Below, piece by piece: positions 41,305-50,728 of a DNA stretch of 64,000 nucleotides (position 1 is its first letter; every line of letters starts with the position of its first letter). Below the pieces are notes generated by a model. That model was not told where the DNA came from. It worked only from the letters and a program-made list of their open reading frames with translations, and made no database searches. The position numbers and the translations under genes were made by a program. The stretch is from the NCBI RefSeq assembly GCF_000761155.1, contig NZ_CP009533.1, forward strand, positions 806,001-870,000, written 5' to 3'. The DNA comes from Pseudomonas rhizosphaerae. GTDB lineage: Bacteria; Pseudomonadota; Gammaproteobacteria; Pseudomonadales; Pseudomonadaceae.

Positions 41305-43203
41305 ATGTCGCACCAATCCGAATTGATCAGCGAGGACATCCTCGCCTACCTGGCCCAGCACGAACGCAAGGAACTGCTGCGCTTCCTCACCTGCGGCAAC
41401 GTCGACGACGGCAAGAGCACCCTGATCGGGCGCCTGCTGCACGACTCCAAGATGATCTACGAAGATCACCTGGAAGCCATCACCCGTGACTCGAAGAAAT
41501 CCGGCACCACGGGCGAAGAAGTCGACCTGGCGCTGCTGGTCGACGGGCTGCAGGCCGAGCGTGAGCAAGGCATCACCATCGATGTCGCCTACCGCTATTT
41601 CTCCACGGCCAAACGCAAGTTCATCATCGCCGACACCCCGGGCCACGAGCAGTACACACGCAACATGGCCACCGGTGCCTCCACCTGCGACCTGGCGATC
41701 ATCCTGGTGGATGCCCGCTACGGTGTGCAGACCCAGACCCGTCGGCACAGCTACATCGCGTCCCTGCTGGGCATCAAGCACATCGTGGTGGCCATCAACA
41801 AGATGGACCTCAAGGGCTTCGATGAAGGCGTGTTCGAGCAGATCAAGGCCGACTACCTGAAATTCGCCGAGGCCATCAGCCTGAAGCCGACCACGTTGGC
41901 CTTCGTGCCGATGTCGGCGCTCAAGGGCGACAACGTGGTCAACCGCAGCGAGCAGTCGCCGTGGTACACCGGCCAGACCCTGATGGAAATTCTGGAAACC
42001 GTGGAAGTGGCGGCCGACCGCAACTTCGACGACCTGCGTTTCCCGGTGCAATACGTCAACCGGCCGAACCTGAATTTCCGCGGCTTCGCCGGCACCCTGG
42101 CCAGCGGCGTCGTGCACAAGGGCGACGAAGTGGTGGTGCTGCCCTCGGGCAAGAGCAGCCGGGTGAAATCCATCGTCACCTTCGAGGGCGAACTGGAACA
42201 TGCCGGCCCCGGCCAGGCCGTGACCCTGACCATGGAAGACGAGATTGACATCTCCCGTGGCGACTTGCTGGTGCATGCCGCCAACGTGCCGACCGTTTCC
42301 GACAGCTTCGAAGCGATGCTGGTGTGGATGGCCGAAGAGCCCATGCTGCCCGGCAAGAAATACGACATCAAGCGTGCCACCAGCTACGTGCCGGGCTCGA
42401 TCGCCAGCATCGTCCACAAGGTCGATGTCAACACGCTGGCTGAAGGCCCGGGCAGTGCGCTGCAGCTCAACGAGATCGGCAAGGTCAAGGTATCGCTGGA
42501 CAGCGCCATCGCCCTGGACGGTTACGACAGCAACCGCACCACCGGCGCGTTCATCATCATCGACCGCCTGACCAATGGCACCGTCGGCGCCGGCATGATC
42601 ATCGCCCCGGCAGCGGTCACCCAAGGTGGCAAGGCCCATGGCCGTTCCGCCCACGTGACCACCGAGGAGCGTGCCCAGCGCTTTGGCCAGCAACCGGCGA
42701 CCGTGCTGTTCAGCGGCCTCTCGGGCGCAGGCAAGAGCACCTTGGCCTACGCCGTGGAGCGCAAGTTGTTCGACATGGGCCGCGCAGTGTTCGTACTCGA
42801 TGGCCAGAATCTGCGCCATGACCTGAACAAGGGCTTGCCGCAGGACCGCGCCGGGCGTACCGAGAACTGGCGTCGTGCCGCTCACGTGGCCCGGCAGTTC
42901 AACGAAGCGGGGCTGGTGACCCTGGCCGCCTTCGTGGCACCGGATGCGGCCGGCCGCGAGCAGGCGCGTGACCTGATCGGCGCTGATCGCCTGCTGACCG
43001 TCTACGTCCAGGCCTCACCCCTGGTCTGCCGCGAACGCGACCCTCAGGGTCTGTACGCTGCAGATCAGGACAACATCCCGGGCGAGTCTTTCCCGTACGA
43101 CGTGCCATTGAATGCCGATCTGGTGATCGACACCCAAGCCTCGTCGGTGGATGAAGGGGTCAAGCAGGTGCTGGAGCTGCTGCGCAGCCGCGGCGCGATC
43201 TAA
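41305..43203 (+). CDS. cysNC: Fused sulfate adenylyltransferase subunit 1 / APS kinase CysNC
   Basis: Bifunctional protein, 632 residues. The first 440 residues are the CysN GTPase, with G1 GNVDDGKST at 31-39, G3 DTPGHEQYT and G4 NKMD, followed by beta-barrel domains. The last 190 are the APS kinase CysC with P-loop GLSGAGKST near 470 and the conserved [13 protein letters not shown]. Together with CysD it makes PAPS or APS. This fusion is known in pseudomonads. A strong terminator follows. Confidence 0.97.
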   Translation: MSHQSELISEDILAYLAQHERKELLRFLTCGNVDDGKSTLIGRLLHDSKMIYEDHLEAITRDSKKSGTTGEEVDLALLVDGLQAEREQGITIDVAYRYFSTAKRKFIIADTPGHEQYTRNMATGASTCDLAIILVDARYGVQTQTRRHSYIASLLGIKHIVVAINKMDLKGFDEGVFEQIKADYLKFAEAISLKPTTLAFVPMSALKGDNVVNRSEQSPWYTGQTLMEILETVEVAADRNFDDLRFPVQYVNRPNLNFRGFAGTLASGVVHKGDEVVVLPSGKSSRVKSIVTFEGELEHAGPGQAVTLTMEDEIDISRGDLLVHAANVPTVSDSFEAMLVWMAEEPMLPGKKYDIKRATSYVPGSIASIVHKVDVNTLAEGPGSALQLNEIGKVKVSLDSAIALDGYDSNRTTGAFIIIDRLTNGTVGAGMIIAPAAVTQGGKAHGRSAHVTTEERAQRFGQQPATVLFSGLSGAGKSTLAYAVERKLFDMGRAVFVLDGQNLRHDLNKGLPQDRAGRTENWRRAAHVARQFNEAGLVTLAAFVAPDAAGREQARDLIGADRLLTVYVQASPLVCRERDPQGLYAADQDNIPGESFPYDVPLNADLVIDTQASSVDEGVKQVLELLRSRGAI

Positions 43204-43220
43204 GCCTTGCAGTACTGCAT

Positions 43221-43246
43221 AAAACCCTGCCGCGGCAGGGTTTTTT
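43221..43246 (+). terminator. Intrinsic terminator of the cys operon
   Basis: AAAACCCTGCCG (43221-43232) and CGGCAGGGTTTT (43233-43244) form a perfect inverted repeat ending in a six-T run, 18 bases after the cysNC stop. Confidence 0.9.
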
Positions 43247-43331
43247 GTGTGTGCTCGGCTAATTTTCTACCACCCGGCAGGGCGCCGAACGGCGCCTGAT
43301 GCGCCTTCATCTCTTGTGAAGGCAACAGCCC

Positions 43332-46300
43332 ATGACCCATCTTCTTTCCCTGAGCGGCGAAGTCGCCCGATCCGCACCGTTGGCCAGCAGTGTCAGCAAG
43401 CATTTTGCCAGCCGCCCCTCGTTGCGCGAGGTGGCATTGCAGGTGCTGGCAACCCAATTCGCCGTCGTCTATCCCAAGTTGAACGTGGATTTTTCCCATG
43501 TTCATCTGTTCGAGCCCATCAACCGACCGGGGACTGCGTCGTTCGCGGGTTATCGCAAGCTATCGCTGGCCAATGTCCTGATCGACCGCTACCTGCACGA
43601 CGAACATATCAGCCTTGTCCAGGGCTACCATTTCCTCACTGCACAGGCAGGCGCTGAAAACCCGGGTGCGCTGGCCGTGGACATGACCCAGGTGCAGGGC
43701 ATCATCAACGAGTGGGGCCCGCAGATACTGCAGGCGTACAGCGAAGCGTTGTGCAGCTATTGGGATGTGACCCAGCCTGCGGGAGGCAACCGTTGGCAAT
43801 GGCTGGGCAACGCACTGCAAGTCCGGCTCAAGCACAGCGTGGAGCGCGAACAAAAGGCAGGCCGCCTGAGCAATGAGCAGGGCGCTACCGCCATGCTGCT
43901 GGTGTCGATGCCGGGCGCCCGCGAGCGTGCGCTGTACACCGGCGACACCATCGAGGCGAGCCTGTTCAGTGTGCAGGCCATGGGCGTGCCGCTGCAGCGC
44001 CATGCCGAACTTACCCACGCCTTGATCATCCGCCGCCGGGTCAGCAGCCATGGCGGCGAAGTGTTGCTGATGTACACCCCGGTCAACGGTCTGGAAACGT
44101 TCCCGACCTTGCAGGCAATGGCGGATGCATTCGCCATGCACCTGGGTCGTGCGGTTACCGGTCCGACGCTGGAACTGGTACTGTATTCGCCTACGGGCAA
44201 CATCTTCGAGGCGCAGGCTCAGGCCATCCTGGAGCAGCAACTCGAAGCGTTGCAGGCTCTGGGCAGGTATTGCCGAGCCAGTGGCTTCGGCGCAGAGGCT
44301 CTGGAGCAGGGCACCGAATACGTGACGTGCCTGTTCGATATCGACAGCGCTCAAGAGCGGGCACGCCTGCAAGCCCTGCAGGACAGCCTGCCGACCTGGC
44401 TGACGAAGGCCGACGACGAGCAGCGCCGGGAATTCTCGCTGTACCTGGCGACCTTGGCCGCACTGCGCGAACAGCAGCAACGGGCATCGTATCTGGACGG
44501 TATACCCACCATCGCCGACTTTGCCGAGCAGGCTCTGGTCCGTCAGATCGGCCAGGACCACCCGCATGCGCCGCTCGCCGCAGTCGACGACGTCGAAGTG
44601 CATATTCTCACGGTACCCAACGCGCAGCTGAGCATCGTCAATGCGGGTGATACCACCTTGCAGGATCACACCATCAGCCTGGTGGACCTGGCCCTATACA
44701 ATTTATCGGGCCGACCCCAGGGGCACTTGGTGGTCAAGCCAAAGGCGGGAGCGACACTGCCTTCCTGGGTCGACGAGACAAGTATCCAGGCCTTGGTCAC
44801 CAAGACCGATGCAGGCGGCAGCTACCTGGCGTTGCTCAACCAGAAGCTGTTGCTGGACCCTGCTGAATTCGTCTGGCGCCAGGCGCTGTTCGGCAGCCAG
44901 TTGCAATGTCAGTTGCCCATGCTGGCGTTGGAAAACAGCATCCGTGGTCAGTGGGGTTTCACCCGCCTGGGTTGGAAGTATGTCGCCGGGGTCATGGAGG
45001 CCTCCGGCGACGCTGAAATCGAAGGGGTGGCCATTGCTATTCAGGGGCTGGGAATATGGCCTGCGGCCGACATGAAGGTCGACCAGGTCTGCAACATGTA
45101 TGTGATATCGGCCATCGATGGAACCGGGCTGCAGGTGCTGTACCGCCCCCTCATGCAACCGACGCTGATTCAATACCCGGACCGTGCTGCTCTGTTCGAG
45201 GCCATTGCCGAAGAGGGTGAGGTGCAGCGCAGCGTGCTTGACTGGCTCGATGCGCCGGCCCGCGCGCGATACGCCAATGGTGGCTTTCACCAGCCCCATC
45301 TGGTTCGGTTTGTACAAGGCTCGGAATTCGCGCCGATCAATGTCCCGGCCGCTGCCACCTTGAAGGGTGTGCCGCTGGGTAGCGATGTGCTGGCTGAGCT
45401 GTATAAAGCCAGTGTGAATGCTTTGGTCACCGTCGCCGACCGGCAGTCGGTTTCCACTGAGGAAAGCCGCTGGATTGGCTATCGAGCGGTGGGCTGGACA
45501 GTGTTCAACGCGCTCTTGCCCATTCTTCCGGGACCGTTGGCTACCGCTGGCTGGCTGATCCAGGCCATGGCGGCGAGCAATGTTACGCTCGTGGCGCAGG
45601 CGGGCGGCGACAAGGATGCGGTAGATGACCAACTGGTGGATCTGCTGTTCAACATTGCCCTGGTCCTGCTGGTTCACACCACTGGACGGGCTTTGGCGAT
45701 CAGGGAGTTCCGTCATCCGGTGCTGCCGGCGCCTGCAGCGGCCACGGTGGCCACGCAACTGTCGCCAGCCCCGCTGCAGGTGTTCGACGCCAACGCGCAC
45801 CTGAGTTTTTCCTGGGCGCGTGCCCAGCATCGGCTCAGCCCTGAAGATGCCACGGCCTTGGCCAGCTACCGCGTCGCCGCGCCGCAACCGCTACCTGAAC
45901 CACTGCCCCACGGCGCCCTGCGTGGCCTGTATCTGGATGGCGAGCGTTGGTTGTTGCCACTCGATGGACACTTCTATCCGGTGATGGTCGACGATGGCCT
46001 GGTACGCATCGTCGATGCGGCTCGCCCGCAATCCCCGGGGCCGTGGGTGGAGCGCGACGAAGTGGGGCGTTGGCGCCTGGATCTGCACCTGCGTCTGCGC
46101 GGCGGTGGACCCAAGCGCAGCATTGCGGCACTACGTGCGGCGAACCGCGAGCGCATGCAGGCCTGCGACCAGCAGATCACCGCATTCAATCGACAACGCT
46201 CCGCTCTGCATGACCGTGTCAACCAAGTGTTGCGCAAGGTCAATCGTGCCTTCGACGCCAAGGACAGCGAGCGCCTGAGAGGGCTGCGCGATGCCCTGAG

Positions 46301-47936
46301 CGAAGCGACCGGCGACTATTTGAGTGCGTTGCGCCAAGTGCTGGCGGTCAGCCTGGAACTGAACCGCCTGGAGCCCTACGGCAACCGCGCCAAGGAGCAA
46401 GCCAGCCTGCTGTTCCAGCTGTGCGAAGTGGGCCAGGAAGAAGTCATCAACCTGCGCTACAAAAGCCTGGATTATCGCGACAGGGCCGATGACATCAGTG
46501 TGCTTCTGGATGGCTCGCAGATGAGCGATCAGCAATCCCAGGAGTTTTTCGATTATGTGAGCAACAGCATCGATATCCTCGACAAGCAGATTCAGTTGAC
46601 CAAGGAAATAGCCCAGTGGAAGGAGCAACTTCGGCGCATGCCGATCGAAGGGGCGGCGGCCGTGGAGAAATTGACGGCGAACTGGATCGAAGCCTTGTCC
46701 GTGCGGCGCTGGATCGGCCTGCTGGTGGATGGCCTGGCGTTGACCAGCATTCGCTATATCGCCACGCTGGAGGTGGCTGACAGGGTGATGGACTCGGTGG
46801 CCGAGCCGGTTCGTCTGGCGGCGCAGACCCATGCGGCCCTGGAGGAAACCGCCGATTACAACCTCAACGATCGGGTCGAGCTGTTGAATAGCCTGGACCT
46901 GCAATACGAGGCGGCGCAGCAGTCCCTTGCGTTCTATGTGGAGGAGATCGGCGATCGACTCTACGCGCCTGCGCGCCTGCGCCTGGCCAACCTGATTCAG
47001 GAGCTGCGCGACAGTGCCCAGGCGGCCTTGGTACCGCTGATCCGCGAGCAGTTCAAGATGACCCGCAAGCAGCGCCAGCAGGCCCGGCACAAGACCATCT
47101 TCGTGACCCGGCACAGGGGGTTGGTGGTGGGGCAGCGGCGTGCCAAGGTTGCGGTCACCGATCGCGACATCGTCGACGTGATCGACCCCATCGAAAAGAA
47201 AGTGCTGGCCTCGTTCGACAAGGACCCGGCGCAAGCCGATTGGCAGGCACTGGAAACCGCTCCTGTGGCACGTCCGCGACCGTCGGGTAGCACGCTGAAC
47301 GCCGCGATCCGGCGCGGCAATCAGCTGTTGCAGGGCGCCGACCAGCAGATCCGCAATGCCTGGAAAGAAGCGCAGAAGCCCTATCTCCCCGTCGAGGTCG
47401 AGGATCGGCTACGGGTGTACGCGCAGCAGTTGAGCGAGGCGGCCGACGCCGTCGAGCAGCAAATGACCCGTGACAACGCGGTGGACGAGGCGACCAGTCA
47501 GCAGACCTCTGCCCACGGCCGAGCACAGGTGTTTCGCGACAAGGCCGCCCAGTTGATCGAGCAAGGGCGCCTGATTCACATCCACATGGTCAAGTGGCAG
47601 CCTCCTGCGGCGGCGCGGGTGGACTACCTGTACCGCGAGGGTGAGGCACGGATCAGCCGCGTCGGGGCGCGCAGCAAGCTCAAGCGCTCGCCTGGCTATC
47701 TGGAGGAGTACCTGGTGGCTGACACGGCGAGCAAGCCCTTGTGGTATGCGCACTTTCACTACGCGCATCCGCGCGGCCCGCGCGATGCCTACACAGCCGC
47801 GCATTTGAAAACCGTGGAGCAACGCTTCGACGGGCTCGAGAAGCAGAAGAGCGACGAAGTAGCCCACGGCAAGTGGATCGGGATACTGCGCAGCGAGATA
47901 ACACCGCCCTTCGATGGGGTTTACCTGGCGCTGTGA
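43332..47936 (+). CDS. Giant dermonecrotic-toxin-like protein (DUF6543-type)
   Basis: A 1534-residue protein of the large family annotated in pseudomonads as dermonecrotic toxin domain proteins. The N-terminal third resembles the shared module (FASRPSLREVALQVL, FVYPKL-like AVVYPKLNVDFSHV, and LSLANVLIDRYL). A hydrophobic helical pair at about 712-790 (AVGWTVFNALLPILPGPLAT, LLFNIALVLLVHTTGRAL) looks like a membrane-insertion region. At about 855-935 is the family segment LRGLYLDGERWLLPLDGHFY ... LHLRLRGGG. A long helical/coiled-coil part follows (935-1130), and the tail has KPLWYAHFHYAHP. No signal peptide, no catalytic motif I can name, and no adjacent secretion or immunity gene. Transcribed alone, with a terminator on each side. 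Confidence 0.85.
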   Translation: MTHLLSLSGEVARSAPLASSVSKHFASRPSLREVALQVLATQFAVVYPKLNVDFSHVHLFEPINRPGTASFAGYRKLSLANVLIDRYLHDEHISLVQGYHFLTAQAGAENPGALAVDMTQVQGIINEWGPQILQAYSEALCSYWDVTQPAGGNRWQWLGNALQVRLKHSVEREQKAGRLSNEQGATAMLLVSMPGARERALYTGDTIEASLFSVQAMGVPLQRHAELTHALIIRRRVSSHGGEVLLMYTPVNGLETFPTLQAMADAFAMHLGRAVTGPTLELVLYSPTGNIFEAQAQAILEQQLEALQALGRYCRASGFGAEALEQGTEYVTCLFDIDSAQERARLQALQDSLPTWLTKADDEQRREFSLYLATLAALREQQQRASYLDGIPTIADFAEQALVRQIGQDHPHAPLAAVDDVEVHILTVPNAQLSIVNAGDTTLQDHTISLVDLALYNLSGRPQGHLVVKPKAGATLPSWVDETSIQALVTKTDAGGSYLALLNQKLLLDPAEFVWRQALFGSQLQCQLPMLALENSIRGQWGFTRLGWKYVAGVMEASGDAEIEGVAIAIQGLGIWPAADMKVDQVCNMYVISAIDGTGLQVLYRPLMQPTLIQYPDRAALFEAIAEEGEVQRSVLDWLDAPARARYANGGFHQPHLVRFVQGSEFAPINVPAAATLKGVPLGSDVLAELYKASVNALVTVADRQSVSTEESRWIGYRAVGWTVFNALLPILPGPLATAGWLIQAMAASNVTLVAQAGGDKDAVDDQLVDLLFNIALVLLVHTTGRALAIREFRHPVLPAPAAATVATQLSPAPLQVFDANAHLSFSWARAQHRLSPEDATALASYRVAAPQPLPEPLPHGALRGLYLDGERWLLPLDGHFYPVMVDDGLVRIVDAARPQSPGPWVERDEVGRWRLDLHLRLRGGGPKRSIAALRAANRERMQACDQQITAFNRQRSALHDRVNQVLRKVNRAFDAKDSERLRGLRDALSEATGDYLSALRQVLAVSLELNRLEPYGNRAKEQASLLFQLCEVGQEEVINLRYKSLDYRDRADDISVLLDGSQMSDQQSQEFFDYVSNSIDILDKQIQLTKEIAQWKEQLRRMPIEGAAAVEKLTANWIEALSVRRWIGLLVDGLALTSIRYIATLEVADRVMDSVAEPVRLAAQTHAALEETADYNLNDRVELLNSLDLQYEAAQQSLAFYVEEIGDRLYAPARLRLANLIQELRDSAQAALVPLIREQFKMTRKQRQQARHKTIFVTRHRGLVVGQRRAKVAVTDRDIVDVIDPIEKKVLASFDKDPAQADWQALETAPVARPRPSGSTLNAAIRRGNQLLQGADQQIRNAWKEAQKPYLPVEVEDRLRVYAQQLSEAADAVEQQMTRDNAVDEATSQQTSAHGRAQVFRDKAAQLIEQGRLIHIHMVKWQPPAAARVDYLYREGEARISRVGARSKLKRSPGYLEEYLVADTASKPLWYAHFHYAHPRGPRDAYTAAHLKTVEQRFDGLEKQKSDEVAHGKWIGILRSEITPPFDGVYLAL

Positions 47937-47983
47937 ACGTTGGGCCAAGCGGCCCAGGCATAAACCCGTAGCCCAGGCATGAA

Positions 47984-48016
47984 AAAGCGGGACCTGGCTG
48001 TGCAGGTCCCGCTTTT
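47984..48016. terminator. Bidirectional intrinsic terminator
   Basis: AAAAGCGGGACCTG (47984-47997) and CAGGTCCCGCTTTT (48003-48016) form a perfect 14-bp stem with a five-base loop and A/T tails on both sides, between the converging toxin-like gene and zapG. Confidence 0.9.
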
Positions 48017-48052
48017 CTATCGATACACCTCGAGCGATTCGAGCGGTCCGTC

Positions 48053-48490
48053 TTACTTGCGCTTGAGCCCGTACTGCTCGTCCAGCATGCCAGGTCCGTT
48101 CGGCGACTTGGGCGCGTAGTCGCGCGGAGGTTCGGCGTCGCGCGGTGGCGTCAGGCGCTCACGGTGGGGCTGCGGAACGTCCGAATGCAGGGCGGCCAAC
48201 AGGCGCTGACGGGTCAATTCGTCCAGGGCCAGGCGATCGGCGCCTTCGGCCAGGTGATCCTGGACTTCCTGATAGCTCTGGGTCAGCTTCTTGACCAGAA
48301 TGGCAGTGCTGTTGAAGTGAGTGACCACTTCGTTCTGGTAGGTATCGAAGCGTTCCTGGATATCATCCAACTGACGCTGCGTACCATTGGGCACGGCGCG
48401 AGGTGCCAGGCGCGCGACGGCAAAACCGATGACCACACCAACCACCAGGGCCACGGCCGGCAACAACCAAACTAGGAGCGAGAGTTCCAC
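48053..48490 (-). CDS. zapG: Z-ring associated protein ZapG (YhcB, DUF1043)
   Basis: Inner-membrane protein of 145 residues. One N-terminal helix (LVWLLPAVALVVGVVIGFAV) is followed by a cytoplasmic coiled coil (QRQLDDIQERFDTYQNEVV, VKKLTQSYQEVQDHLAEGAD), the YhcB pattern, and a Pro/Arg-rich disordered tail. The family coordinates cell division with envelope synthesis. The start codon appears to be GTG (48488-48490). Divergent from the hydrolase gene. Confidence 0.88.
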   Translation of the reverse strand: MELSLLVWLLPAVALVVGVVIGFAVARLAPRAVPNGTQRQLDDIQERFDTYQNEVVTHFNSTAILVKKLTQSYQEVQDHLAEGADRLALDELTRQRLLAALHSDVPQPHRERLTPPRDAEPPRDYAPKSPNGPGMLDEQYGLKRK

Positions 48491-48599
48491 GAGTCCTTCC
48501 TCTATAAACGGCTTTGCTTTACGTTAACGGCTCGGACCTGCGCTGTATACCGCGCGCTTGCGCAATTTCACAGGACAGAATCTTCCAGCTAGACGAGTC

Positions 48600-48621
48600 G
48601 ACCCCGCTTGGGGTCACGGAG
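48600..48621 (+). promoter_or_regulatory. Hairpin plus ribosome site before a TTG-initiated hydrolase gene
   Basis: GACCCC (48600-48605), a GCTT loop, and GGGGTC (48610-48615) form a stem that ends two bases before the GGAG ribosome site (48618-48621), which is 8 bases from the TTG start at 48630. The spacer 48491-48629 holds no other gene. Confidence 0.4.
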
Positions 48622-48629
48622 TTCACCCC

Positions 48630-49259
48630 TTGCTCATCCGCGAAACCGCAGTTTTCATCGACGGCCCGCTGGGCCCACTCGAAGCGTTGTACCTCGACAC
48701 CGCCCAAGCCACCGGCATTGCCTTGATCTGCCATCCCAATCCGGTACAGGGCGGGACCATGCTCAACAAGGTCGTCTCCACCTTGCAGCGCACTGCCCGC
48801 GATGCCGGCATGCTGACGCTGCGCTTCAACTACCGCGGCGTAGGTGCAAGTGCCGGGAGCCATGACATGGGCAGTGGCGAGGTCGACGATGCCCAGGCGG
48901 TGGCTGCCTGGCTTCGAGCAAAACACCCCGAGCTGCCGCTGACCATTCTGGGCTTTTCCTTTGGCGGTTTCGTGGCAGCGACTTTGGCCGGCCGCCTGGA
49001 GGCTGAAGGCGAGGCGGTGAAGCAGTTGTTCATGGTTGCCCCGGCGGTCATGCGCATCACCGAAAGCCTACCGGTACACGCCACGTTGACCGTGATCCAG
49101 CCGGACGCCGACGAAGTGGTCGATCCACCGCTCGTCTACGACTGGTCGGACAAGCTCGAGCGCCCCCACGAGCTGCTGAAAGTGGCAGAATGCGGGCACT
49201 TTTTCCACGGCAAGCTGACCGACCTCAAGGATCTGCTGCTGCCGCGCCTTTCGAATTGA
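48630..49259 (+). CDS. Small alpha/beta hydrolase (CocE/YqiA-like)
   Basis: A 209-residue alpha/beta hydrolase. Oxyanion segment [15 protein letters not shown], nucleophile elbow [12 protein letters not shown] (Ser in GFSFGG), acid region [12 protein letters not shown] and catalytic His in ECGHFFHG are complete. Substrate unknown; the family is often called alpha/beta superfamily hydrolase. The start is taken as TTG 48630 ([13 protein letters not shown]), since this follows a GGAG site at the right distance and begins at the first conserved residue; an ATG at 48558 adds 24 residues without family support. It precedes trpS by 34 bases. Confidence 0.88.
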   Translation: MLIRETAVFIDGPLGPLEALYLDTAQATGIALICHPNPVQGGTMLNKVVSTLQRTARDAGMLTLRFNYRGVGASAGSHDMGSGEVDDAQAVAAWLRAKHPELPLTILGFSFGGFVAATLAGRLEAEGEAVKQLFMVAPAVMRITESLPVHATLTVIQPDADEVVDPPLVYDWSDKLERPHELLKVAECGHFFHGKLTDLKDLLLPRLSN

Positions 49260-49293
49260 TGCCCGTCCACGGGCCCTGAACAAGAATCGACCC

Positions 49294-50643
49294 ATGACCA
49301 CTCGTATCCTGACCGGTATCACCACCACTGGCACGCCTCACCTGGGCAACTACGCCGGCGCCATCCGCCCGGCGATCGTCGCCAGCCGCCAGAGCGATGC
49401 CGACTCGTTCTATTTCCTGGCCGACTACCACGCCCTGATCAAATGCGATGACCCGCTGCGCATCCAGCGCTCGCGTCTGGAAATCGCGGCCACCTGGCTG
49501 GCGTCGGGCCTGGACGTGGAGCGGGTGACGTTTTACCGGCAATCCGATATTCCGGAAATCCCCGAGCTGACCTGGCTGCTAACCTGCGTGGCCGCCAAGG
49601 GCCTGCTCAACCGCGCCCACGCCTACAAGGCGTCGGTGGACAAGAACGTGGAAACCGGCGAAGACCCGGATGCGGGCATTTCCATGGGCCTCTACAGCTA
49701 TCCGGTGTTGATGGCCGCCGATATCCTGATGTTCAACGCGCACAAGGTGCCGGTCGGCCGCGACCAGATCCAGCACGTGGAAATGGCCCGCGACATTGGC
49801 CAGCGCTTCAACCACCTGTTCGGCAAGGGCCGCGAGTTCTTCGTCATGCCCGAGGCCTTGATCGAGGAAAGCGTCGCCACCTTGCCCGGCCTGGACGGGC
49901 GCAAGATGTCCAAGAGCTACGACAACACCATCCCGTTATTCACCAGCGCCAAGGACATGAAAGACGCCATCTCGCGCATCGTCACCGACTCGCGCGCGCC
50001 GGGCGAAGCCAAGGACCCGGACAACTCGCACCTGTTCACCCTGTTCCAGGCCTTCGCCACGTCCGAGCAGAGCGCCGAGTTCCACGCCGCGCTGCGCGAA
50101 GGGTTGGGTTGGGGCGAGGCCAAGGCGCGCCTGTTCAACCTGCTCGATGCCGAGCTGGGTGAAGCCCGCGAGCGGTATCACCACTTCATCGAGCGCCCGG
50201 CCGAACTGGAAGACATCCTTCTGGCCGGCGCCGCCAAAGCCCGTGCCGTCGCCACGCCGTTTCTGGGTGAGCTGCGCGAGGCGGTGGGGCTGCGCTCGTT
50301 CCGCGAGCAGGTTCAGGTGACCACGGCAGGCAAGAAGAAAGCCGCCAAGGCTGCACGTTTCGTCAGCTTCCGTGACGACGACGGCAGCTTCCGCTTCCGT
50401 CTGCTCCACGCCGGCGGCGAGCAACTGCTGCTGTCGCGCAGCTTCGCCGACGGCAAGGCGGCCGGGCAGGTCAGCAAGCAATTGCAGCAGGGCGGTGAAC
50501 TGGACATCCGCAGCGATGCCGAAAGCTTCACGCTGTGGCTGGACGACACCTGCGTGGCCGATGGCCCGACGTTCACCACGACAGAAGCCCGCGATACCGC
50601 CATTCAGGCGTTGCGCAAGGCACTGCAGCCCCAAGGGGAGTGA
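49294..50643 (+). CDS. trpS: Tryptophanyl-tRNA synthetase with C-terminal extension
   Basis: Class I aminoacyl-tRNA synthetase for Trp, 449 residues against about 335 in E. coli. The HIGH-like motif is [10 protein letters not shown] (about 14-23) and the KMSKS motif [10 protein letters not shown]. After a Lys/Ala linker (GKKKAAKAA) the last 95 residues add an extra domain with two similar units, [19 protein letters not shown] and [18 protein letters not shown], that resemble DUF1508/YegP-type repeats. The long form occurs in pseudomonads; the role of the extension is not known to me. An intrinsic terminator follows. Confidence 0.96.
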   Translation: MTTRILTGITTTGTPHLGNYAGAIRPAIVASRQSDADSFYFLADYHALIKCDDPLRIQRSRLEIAATWLASGLDVERVTFYRQSDIPEIPELTWLLTCVAAKGLLNRAHAYKASVDKNVETGEDPDAGISMGLYSYPVLMAADILMFNAHKVPVGRDQIQHVEMARDIGQRFNHLFGKGREFFVMPEALIEESVATLPGLDGRKMSKSYDNTIPLFTSAKDMKDAISRIVTDSRAPGEAKDPDNSHLFTLFQAFATSEQSAEFHAALREGLGWGEAKARLFNLLDAELGEARERYHHFIERPAELEDILLAGAAKARAVATPFLGELREAVGLRSFREQVQVTTAGKKKAAKAARFVSFRDDDGSFRFRLLHAGGEQLLLSRSFADGKAAGQVSKQLQQGGELDIRSDAESFTLWLDDTCVADGPTFTTTEARDTAIQALRKALQPQGE

Positions 50644-50680
50644 TGCGACACCCTGTCGCAAAGCTCATTGCCATTATCCT

Positions 50681-50710
50681 GGGCCGTCGCTACAGTGACG
50701 GCCCGTTTTT
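50681..50710 (+). terminator. Intrinsic terminator after trpS, inside the zapE leader
   Basis: GGGCCGTC (50681-50688) and GACGGCCC (50697-50704) form an 8-bp stem followed by GTTTTT. It ends 19 bases before the zapE ATG. A second small palindrome GCGACA/TGTCGC is at 50645-50659. Confidence 0.8.
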
Positions 50711-50728
50711 GTTGCCTTGCTAACGAAT

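Noticed and set aside
41287..42885. 532-codon minus-strand frame across cysNC
   Set aside because: Antisense to intact CysNC motifs; no recognisable protein.
44703..47234. Long minus-strand frames across the toxin-like gene that might encode an antisense immunity protein
   Set aside because: They have the Gly/His/Gln/Arg-rich look of shadow frames and no ribosome site or domain.
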